Positions 58,733 to 64,000 of a stretch of DNA of 64,000 nt are shown in pieces. Position 1 is the first letter of the stretch. Each line of letters opens with the position of its first letter. The translations under genes and the position numbers were made by a program. The notes below the pieces were generated by a model. It worked only from the letters and a program-made list of their open reading frames with translations, had not been told where the DNA came from and did no database searches. Origin of the DNA: Paenibacillus alkalitolerans. Lineage in GTDB: Bacteria > Bacillota > Bacilli > Paenibacillales > YIM-B00363. The DNA lies in contig NZ_JAEMXM010000009.1 of the NCBI RefSeq assembly GCF_016482785.1, positions 118,265 to 182,264 of the forward strand, in the 5' to 3' direction.

Positions 58733-59321
58733 GGAACTCGTCTCCCGATTGATGGCATCCGTCGAACGGCAAATGCCCGCCAAGAGATGGAAGCATACGC
58801 TGGGTGTCGTCTCATGCTCGAAGTCGTTGGCGGCATCGTTCGGAGCGGACGCGGAAAAAGCCGAGATTGCGGCCATTCTTCACGACGTCGCTAAATTTTG
58901 GCCGGTCGAGAGGCAGCGGGAAGCGATCCTGCACGAAGGCGCTGAGGTCGCGCTCGGCGCACTCGATTACGATAAAGATCTATGGCACGCGCATGCGGGA
59001 GCCTATGCGGCCAAGCGGGAATACGGAATAGAAGATACGGAAATATTGGACGCGATCCGATACCATACGTCGGGGCGGGCGGGAATGACATTGCTTGAGA
59101 AAGTCGTTTGTCTCGCCGATTATATCGAGCCGGGAAGAGATTTTCCCGGAGTGGAGGACATTCGCCGGTTGGCGGAAAAGAGCTTGGAAAAGGCGCTGCT
59201 CGCCGCGTTCGACGGTACGATCGTTTCACTGCTTCGCAAACGAAAACGAATTTATCCTTTAACGGTTTATACTCGCAACGATCTCTTGGAAACAATAATA
59301 GCCCGGGAGGCTGAAGAATGA
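58722..59321 (+). CDS. yqeK: YqeK, HD-domain diadenosine tetraphosphate hydrolase
   Basis: A 199-residue HD phosphohydrolase, known in other Firmicutes to cleave Ap4A symmetrically. The HD motif is AAILHDVAKFW near residue 48, and HAHAGAYAAKREYGIED, AIRYHTSGRAGMT and VVCLADYIEPGRDFPGVEDIR are further marks. The ATG at 58722 with TGAGGAGAA upstream lies inside the nadD end. Its stop overlaps the rsfS start. Confidence 0.95.
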   Translation: MNHKELVSRLMASVERQMPAKRWKHTLGVVSCSKSLAASFGADAEKAEIAAILHDVAKFWPVERQREAILHEGAEVALGALDYDKDLWHAHAGAYAAKREYGIEDTEILDAIRYHTSGRAGMTLLEKVVCLADYIEPGRDFPGVEDIRRLAEKSLEKALLAAFDGTIVSLLRKRKRIYPLTVYTRNDLLETIIAREAEE

Positions 59322-59665
59322 CAATAACCTCTGATGCGCTGCTGCAGCTGGCGGTTGAAGCCGCCGAAGACAAGAAGGCGTACAATATCGTCGCTTTGGA
59401 TTTGCAGGGCATATCGCCCGTTGCGGATTATTACGTAATCTGTCACGGCAACTCCGATACGCAAGTGCAATCCATTGCGACGGAAATCCGGAAGAAAGCC
59501 GAAGAACGCGGCACCCGCGTTCGGGGCGTCGAAGGATTCGACTCGGCGCGATGGGTGTTGGTGGACATCGGCGACGTAGTGGTGCATGTGTTTCATAGGG
59601 ATGAACGGGAGTACTACAATATTGAGCGCATATGGTCCGACGCGAAAGCGGTAGAGTTGGCATGA
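59318..59665 (+). CDS. rsfS: Ribosome silencing factor
   Basis: A 115-residue RsfS/YqeL protein that binds L14 and blocks subunit joining in slow growth. DLQGISPVADYYVICHGNSD and GFDSARWVLVDIGDVVVHVFHRDEREYYNIERIW are almost invariant in the family. Translationally coupled to yqeK by an ATGA overlap. Confidence 0.96.
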   Translation: MTITSDALLQLAVEAAEDKKAYNIVALDLQGISPVADYYVICHGNSDTQVQSIATEIRKKAEERGTRVRGVEGFDSARWVLVDIGDVVVHVFHRDEREYYNIERIWSDAKAVELA

Positions 59666-59679
59666 ACGGAGGAGCGGCA

Positions 59680-60612
59680 GTGACGGGAATGGAAGCCGGA
59701 ACGACGGAGAAGCTGCAGGTGGCGCAAGAGACGCAGCACGGGTTCATTTTGACGAACGGCGCCGGGAGGGTGCTTCTCCCTTTCCCGGAAGCGCTCGGCA
59801 GAGAGCTGAAAGCGGGTGATACGGTCGACGCGTTCTTGTACCATGACAGCGAAGACCGGTTAACGGCGACGCTGCGGGAACCGCTGCTTCATTTCGGCGA
59901 ATTGGGCCGTCTGATGGTGGCGGACATTCATCCGAAACTGGGGTGCTTCCTGGAAATCGGGCTTCCGCGCCACGTGCTGCTCCCTGCCGGGGAGCTTCCC
60001 TTGGATACAAAGTACCGTCCGGTCGAAGGCGATGAAGTCTATGTCGTGCTGGACCGCGATAAATCCGGGCGGCTCCTGGCCAGAGCGGCGAAGGAAGATG
60101 CGATAAGCAAACGCGTGTTCAGGGCGCCTTCCGATTGGCGCAATCGCTGGGTTGACGGTTGGGTGTACCACACGCTGCGCACCGGCACGTTCGTCGTTTG
60201 CGAAGGCGGCGTGCTCGGGTTCGGCGCGATCGGATACATTCCGGATCATGAGCGGACAAAGACGCTGCGCGTAGGCGAGAAAGTGCACGCAAGGGTTACG
60301 TTCGTCCGCGAGGACGGACATGTCAATCTGTCGATGCGCCAGCGCAAAGAAGTCGGCCGTATGGAGGATTCGGACCGGCTGCTCGCCTTTTTGCGGGAGC
60401 GGCCGAACAAGGCGATGCCTTACTCGGATGAGACGCCCTCCGATATTATTTCCCAGAAGTTCGGGATCAGTAAATCGGCGTTCAAGCGGGCGATAGGTAA
60501 GCTGATGAAAGAAGGGCTTGTCGAGCAGGAAGGCAGCTGGACCCGCTTGACGGAGCGGGGAGCGGCCGGCGCAGCATCCGAATCCACATCCGAGGGGAAT
60601 GAGGCGCCATGA
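59680..60612 (+). CDS. S1-type RNA-binding protein, CvfB/YitL-like
   Basis: A 310-residue protein with several S1-like OB folds and a C-terminal winged helix. FILTNGAGRVLLPFPEA near the start, KLGCFLEIGLPRHVLLPAGELP, GDEVYVVLDRDKSGRLLARA, GEKVHARVTFVREDGHVNLSMRQRK and SAFKRAIGKLMKEGLVEQ are typical of CvfB. GTG at 59680 with GGAGGAG just upstream is chosen; ATG at 59662 or 59689 are alternatives. It lies between rsfS and yqeM, a place where Bacillus has no gene. Confidence 0.88.
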   Translation: MTGMEAGTTEKLQVAQETQHGFILTNGAGRVLLPFPEALGRELKAGDTVDAFLYHDSEDRLTATLREPLLHFGELGRLMVADIHPKLGCFLEIGLPRHVLLPAGELPLDTKYRPVEGDEVYVVLDRDKSGRLLARAAKEDAISKRVFRAPSDWRNRWVDGWVYHTLRTGTFVVCEGGVLGFGAIGYIPDHERTKTLRVGEKVHARVTFVREDGHVNLSMRQRKEVGRMEDSDRLLAFLRERPNKAMPYSDETPSDIISQKFGISKSAFKRAIGKLMKEGLVEQEGSWTRLTERGAAGAASESTSEGNEAP

Positions 60613-61382
60613 CAAGCCGGCCGTACGGCGGTTTCGCGTATGTGTACGACCGCCTGATGTCGGATATGCCTTACGGGGAATGGCTCGGGTGGCTTGACGC
60701 GTTCTGGGAGGCACATGGGCGCCCGTCCACCGTCGCCGATCTCGGCTGCGGCACCGGAACGATCGCTTTACCGCTCGCCGCTTCCGGGTACCGGGTTGTG
60801 GGCATCGACATCTCCGAAGATATGCTGGCGGTTGCCAAGCATAAGGAGGCGTCCGCCCGCAGCGAAACACCGTTGGCCGGAACGGTCGACTGGGTATGCC
60901 AGGATATGAGATCGTGGTCGTGGAGCGCGCCGGTCGATGCGGTCGTTTCGCTATGCGATTGCATGAATTATTTGCTGGAAGAGGACGATTTGCGGCGAAC
61001 GTTTCGTCAAGTGCTGGAAGGGTTGGCGCCGGGCGGGACGTTTTTGTTCGATATGCATCACAGCAACCGGCTTCAGGAATATGCGGATAATGAGCCGTTT
61101 TGTCTTGACGAGGAAGATGTATCCTACATATGGACATGCGATATGGACGAGCACTCCGACACGATCACGCATCGGCTCTCGATTTTCATCCGCGAAGGGG
61201 AACGGTACGTGAAAGTGGTCGAGACGCACCGCCAGCGGGCGTATCCGGAGCCGCTTATCCGCCGCATGCTTTCGGACGCAGGATTTACCGACGTGAACAG
61301 TTATGAAGACTTTTCTTTCGACCCAGTGGACGACCGTTCCACCTTGCGGATGTTTTTTACTGCGCGGAAGCCGGCGATGTAG
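60609..61382 (+). CDS. yqeM: Class I SAM-dependent methyltransferase YqeM
   Basis: A 257-residue methyltransferase with SAM motif I VADLGCGTGTIALPLA near residue 38, GIDISEDMLAVAK near 61, and CDCMNYLLEEDDLRRTF near 115. YqeM homologues are always near rsfS in Bacillales; the substrate is unknown. The ATG overlaps the CvfB-like gene stop. It is the last gene before the 1.2-kb repeat-rich spacer. Confidence 0.93.
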   Translation: MTSRPYGGFAYVYDRLMSDMPYGEWLGWLDAFWEAHGRPSTVADLGCGTGTIALPLAASGYRVVGIDISEDMLAVAKHKEASARSETPLAGTVDWVCQDMRSWSWSAPVDAVVSLCDCMNYLLEEDDLRRTFRQVLEGLAPGGTFLFDMHHSNRLQEYADNEPFCLDEEDVSYIWTCDMDEHSDTITHRLSIFIREGERYVKVVETHRQRAYPEPLIRRMLSDAGFTDVNSYEDFSFDPVDDRSTLRMFFTARKPAM

Positions 61383-61425
61383 AACGCATGATTTGCTTTA
61401 GCGACCACTGTTTCCGCAAAGAGGG

Positions 61426-61508
61426 GGAGGTCAAAATTTGATCTTATTCGAAATTCGGGAGCCGAATTTATGGATAAGTGGGCGAATTAGGCGCAGTTTT
61501 TGACCTCC
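61426..61508. repeat. Nested palindromes after yqeM
   Basis: GGAGGTCAAAA (61426-61436) is repeated inverted as TTTTGACCTCC (61498-61508), enclosing a perfect hairpin AAATTCGG-GAG-CCGAATTT (61451-61469). A further GAGGTCAAAAATTGACCTT follows near 61532. It could act as the end of the yqe transcript, but no T-run is clear. Confidence 0.5.
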
Positions 61509-61554
61509 TATATCCACCACGCTTACCTAGTGAGGTCAAAAATTGACCTTACTC

Positions 61555-61717
61555 ACATAAATAGGGTCAATATTGAGACTGTCGATAAATTGTTGGCGTT
61601 TTCATACGCTGCAAGCGAAGAAATTTCGGTTGCAAGGTCGCAAAAGCCATTTTCAGACGCTGCAAGCGAAGAAACATAAATAGGGTCAATATTGAGGCTG
61701 TCGATTAATTGTGAACT
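61555..61717 (+). repeat. Direct repeats containing the left end of an inverted-repeat element
   Basis: A block starting CATAAATAGGGTCAATATTG occurs at 61555 and again at 61674 with one or two differences over about 38 bases; GCTGCAAGCGAAGAAA also occurs twice between them (near 61610 and 61660). The second block is the left arm of the long inverted repeat ending at 62208. Confidence 0.7.
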
Positions 61718-62208
61718 ACAGACTTTGCATTACAAACAAACGCTGTATGTAACCGAAAAAACATCAAAAAGTCCGGTTACACAATGATGAACTGGAACAA
61801 TAGTTTCACTTTTTGAAGTTATTTCACGGAAAGTGGCTGGATTGATGGCAATAGTTTCATTTTTTGAAGTTATTCCGTGCATTTTGGGTGAAAATGAGTC
61901 AGATCGGGCACAATAGTTTCACTTTTTGAAGTTATTTCACGGAAAGTGGCTGGATTGATGGCAATAGTTTCATTTTTTGAAGTTATTCCGTGCATTTTGG
62001 GTGAAAATGAGTCAGATCGGGCACAATAGTTTCACTTTTTGAAGTTATTACGTGCAAGGCTTGGGTTTGGGAGGGAATAGTTTCATTTTTTGAAGTTATT
62101 ACGTGCTTTTTCGGGAGACGGCGGCAATTCAGACGGAAAGCCAGATTCAAATGCTCAATTTATACATGGAAGTTCACAATTAATCGACAGTCTCATATTT
62201 GACCCTAT
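61680..62208. mobile_element. Possible non-autonomous element (MITE-like) bounded by 38-bp inverted repeats
   Basis: The left arm 61680-61717 and right arm 62171-62208 are inverted copies with four differences in 38. They contain GACTGTCGATTAATTGTGAACT-type ends similar to IS termini. The 453 bases between hold no gene but the 113-base repeats. No transposase was seen. Target-site duplication is not obvious. A miniature transposable element is therefore suggested, not proven. Confidence 0.45.
61798..62104 (+). repeat. 113-bp tandem repeat with six copies of a 30-base core
   Basis: The segment 61798-61910 is repeated exactly at 61911-62023, and a third partial unit follows. Each unit contains two cores of the type AATAGTTTCAYTTTTTGAAG followed by TTATT; core starts are near 61798, 61849, 61911, 61962, 62024 and 62075. 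The alternate spacers are of 51 and 62 bases. The TTCA-TTTTTT-TGAA part is nearly palindromic. Spacers repeat too, so it is not a CRISPR array. Confidence 0.85.
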
Positions 62209-62292
62209 CAGTAACAGGCGCTTGAAAAATACACCATGAACGGTAATCAATGAGTATTAGATGCTTCTGGCCACATGCCAGACATACTCTTC

Positions 62293-62322
62293 TTGACTTT
62301 GCTGATGCGAGCCGGGTATAAT
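62293..62322 (+). promoter_or_regulatory. Sigma-A promoter of the leuS T-box leader
   Basis: TTGACT (62293-62298) and TATAAT (62317-62322) with an 18-base gap, followed by the leader about seven bases later. Confidence 0.75.
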
Positions 62323-62328
62323 TTGAAA

Positions 62329-62613
62329 TAATTGCAAAACGAAAAGCAACGACAAGGAGCAGTAACCGCGCGGAAACCGCAAACGCAGAGAGTCGACGGA
62401 CCGGTGCAAGTCGACGCGGATCGGCGGCGAACTCGCCTTGAAGCTTCGCAATCGAACGGTGCAACGTATAAGCGCCCTAGATTGCGGCGTACCCTCGCGT
62501 TAAGAGGAAGAGTGAACGGAATGGCAAAGCATGCGCTCCGTTAACTAGGGTGGTACCACGGGAGAACAACGCTCTCGTCCCTAGCGATGTCCGCTAGGGG
62601 CGAGGGCTTTTTT
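62329..62613 (+). promoter_or_regulatory. T-box riboswitch upstream of leuS
   Basis: A 285-base leader that senses uncharged tRNA-Leu. The T-box AGGGTGGTACCACGG is at 62547-62561, and the terminator is CTCTCGTCCCTAGCG (62572-62586) pairing with CGCTAGGGGCGAGGG (62592-62606), followed by TTTTTT. The GA-rich AGAGAG near 62387 fits the kink-turn side of stem I. CTC at 62432-62434 in GAACTCGCC is the candidate specifier codon for leucine. Confidence 0.92.
62572..62613 (+). terminator. T-box-controlled terminator
   Basis: 15-base stem with one mismatch and a five-base loop, followed by CTTTTTT. It would form when tRNA-Leu is charged; antitermination uses the T-box sequence just upstream. Confidence 0.9.
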
Positions 62614-62648
62614 AAGTTTAGTTGAGTACAACAAGGAAGGTGCAGGCA

Positions 62649-64000
62649 ATGTCCGAGACGGCGAAACAAACACAGGGCGGGTACGTCCCGCAATCGATCG
62701 AACCGAAATGGCAAAAGTACTGGGACGAACACAAGACGTTCAAGGTGCTTGACGACCCTTCGAAACAGAAGTTTTACGCGCTTGACATGTTCCCGTATCC
62801 TTCGGGAGACGGACTCCATGTCGGCCACCCGGAAGGGTATACGGCGACGGATATCATTTCGCGTTACAAGCGTGCGCGCGGCTTTGACGTGCTCCACCCG
62901 ATGGGATGGGACGCGTTCGGATTGCCGGCGGAGCAGCACGCGCTCAATACCGGCAAACATCCGCGCGACATTACGAAGAAAAACATCGACAACTTCCGCA
63001 GGCAGATCAAATCGCTCGGTTTCAGTTACGATTGGGACAGAGAATTCAGTACGACCGATCCGTCCTATTACAAGTGGACGCAATGGATTTTCTTGCAGCT
63101 GTATAAACGGGGTCTCGCGTATGTAGCGGAGATGCCGGTGAACTGGTGCCCGGCGTTAGGCACTGTGCTGGCGAACGAGGAAGTGATTGACGGTAAAAGC
63201 GAAAGAGGCGGCCATCCGGTCATCCGCTTGCCGATGCGGCAGTGGGTGCTCCGCATAACGGCTTACGCCGAGCGGCTGCTGGAGGATTTGGAAGAGCTCG
63301 ATTGGCCGGAAAGCATTAAGGAGATGCAGCGCAACTGGATCGGCAAATCGGTCGGAGCGGAAGTGCGGTTCGACATCGACGGCCATCCGGGCCATTCGCT
63401 CGTTGTGTTCACTACGAGACCGGATACGCTGTTCGGCGCGACCTATTGCGTCTTGGCGCCCGAGCATGAATTGGTGGAACGGATCGCGTCCGATGCGCAG
63501 CGAGATGCGGTGAACGCGTATCGAGAAGCGGCGGAGAGAAAGAGCGACCTCGAGCGGACCGACTTGGCGAAAGACAAGACGGGCGTGTTCACGGGGGCAT
63601 ATGCCGTCAATCCGGTGAACGGCGCAAAGGTGCCGGTTTGGATTGCGGATTACGTGCTTGGCGGTTACGGCACCGGGGCGATCATGGCGGTGCCGGGACA
63701 CGATCAGCGAGACTGGGAATTCGCCAAGAAGTTCGACTTGCCGATCATCGAGGTCGTGCAAGGCGGCGACATTGCGAAAGAAGCGTACGCCGGGGACGGC
63801 GGGCATATTAATTCCGGCTTCTTGAACGGCTTGAACACGCAGGACGCGATCGACCGGATGATCGAGCATCTGGAGTCGAACGGCACCGGAAGCAAGAAGG
63901 TAACGTACCGTCTTCGCGACTGGCTGTTCTCCAGGCAGCGGTACTGGGGCGAACCGATTCCCGTGCTGCATCTGGAAGACGGGACGATGAAGGCAGTTTC
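62649..64000 (+). CDS. leuS: Leucyl-tRNA synthetase, 5' part (runs off window)
   Basis: About 450 residues of a class I synthetase are present. The start block [19 protein letters not shown], the HIGH motif as [14 protein letters not shown] near residue 54, [14 protein letters not shown] near 83, [18 protein letters not shown] near 165, and the editing domain [19 protein letters not shown] near 257 are unmistakable. The KMSKS motif lies beyond the window edge. The gene is preceded by a T-box leader. AAGGAAGG is the ribosome site before ATG 62649. Confidence 0.97.
   Translation, partial: MSETAKQTQGGYVPQSIEPKWQKYWDEHKTFKVLDDPSKQKFYALDMFPYPSGDGLHVGHPEGYTATDIISRYKRARGFDVLHPMGWDAFGLPAEQHALNTGKHPRDITKKNIDNFRRQIKSLGFSYDWDREFSTTDPSYYKWTQWIFLQLYKRGLAYVAEMPVNWCPALGTVLANEEVIDGKSERGGHPVIRLPMRQWVLRITAYAERLLEDLEELDWPESIKEMQRNWIGKSVGAEVRFDIDGHPGHSLVVFTTRPDTLFGATYCVLAPEHELVERIASDAQRDAVNAYREAAERKSDLERTDLAKDKTGVFTGAYAVNPVNGAKVPVWIADYVLGGYGTGAIMAVPGHDQRDWEFAKKFDLPIIEVVQGGDIAKEAYAGDGGHINSGFLNGLNTQDAIDRMIEHLESNGTGSKKVTYRLRDWLFSRQRYWGEPIPVLHLEDGTMKAV

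Noticed and set aside
61798-62104. CRISPR-like regular array
   Set aside because: The sequences between the cores are themselves repeated exactly, and no cas gene is near.

Overview
The window looks like a chromosome segment from a spore-forming, moderately GC-rich Firmicute close to Paenibacillus (family Paenibacillaceae). Support comes from a pro-sigK gene, a spoVAC-spoVAD-spoVAE set, a SR1P-type GapA-binding peptide, the yqeG-yqeH-aroE-nadD-yqeK-rsfS-yqeM cluster, a leucine T-box before leuS, strong AGGAGG ribosome sites, and many glycoside hydrolases with LplB/YtcP-type transporters and YesM/YesN/YesS-type regulators. No rRNA, tRNA, phage module, intact transposase or CRISPR array was seen.

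Layout. (1) 1-700: spacer and a VOC-fold gene on the minus strand. (2) 730-26944: a large glycan-utilisation region on the plus strand. It holds a sialidase-like protein, two GH29 fucosidases, a GH35 galactosidase, two paralogous sugar isomerase/epimerases, an oxidoreductase, an LplB/YtcP/LplA-type ABC importer without its own ATPase, a YesS-like membrane AraC regulator, a minus-strand LacI regulator with two perfect operators before a GH3 gene, then GH38, GH125, CutC, asparaginase and a ROK kinase. None of the hydrolases has a visible signal peptide, so the likely scheme is import of whole oligosaccharides followed by cytoplasmic dismantling. The enzyme set fits N-glycan-like substrates, although plant glycans remain possible. 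(3) 27000-29300: SR1P gene, repeat copies, a MarR relic and an acyltransferase. (4) 29277-39671: a second sugar module in which a promoter-lipoprotein-attenuator unit is duplicated on either side of a YesM/YesN-like two-component system, followed by two permeases and a GH9-like enzyme. (5) 39893-44877: sigK, a LacI/GH51 arabinofuranosidase pair with palindromic operators, and an orphan sugar-binding lipoprotein.

(6) 44990-48079, minus strand: a compact four-gene operon with an Lgt-like membrane protein that lacks the Lgt signature, a radical SAM protein of the archaeal tetraether-synthase (MJ0619) type, a three-helix membrane protein and a small unidentified protein. This is the best candidate for an undescribed system, probably acting on membrane lipid. 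(7) 48263-50821: a spore operon with DUF421 and three spoVA genes. (8) 51043-55461: MoxR, DUF58 and transglutaminase. (9) 55577-61382: the conserved yqe cluster. (10) 61383-62300: a gene-free block of tandem and inverted repeats. (11) 62290-64000: T-box and the 5' part of leuS, which runs off the window.

All similarity statements come from reading motifs and general family knowledge; no database search was possible.
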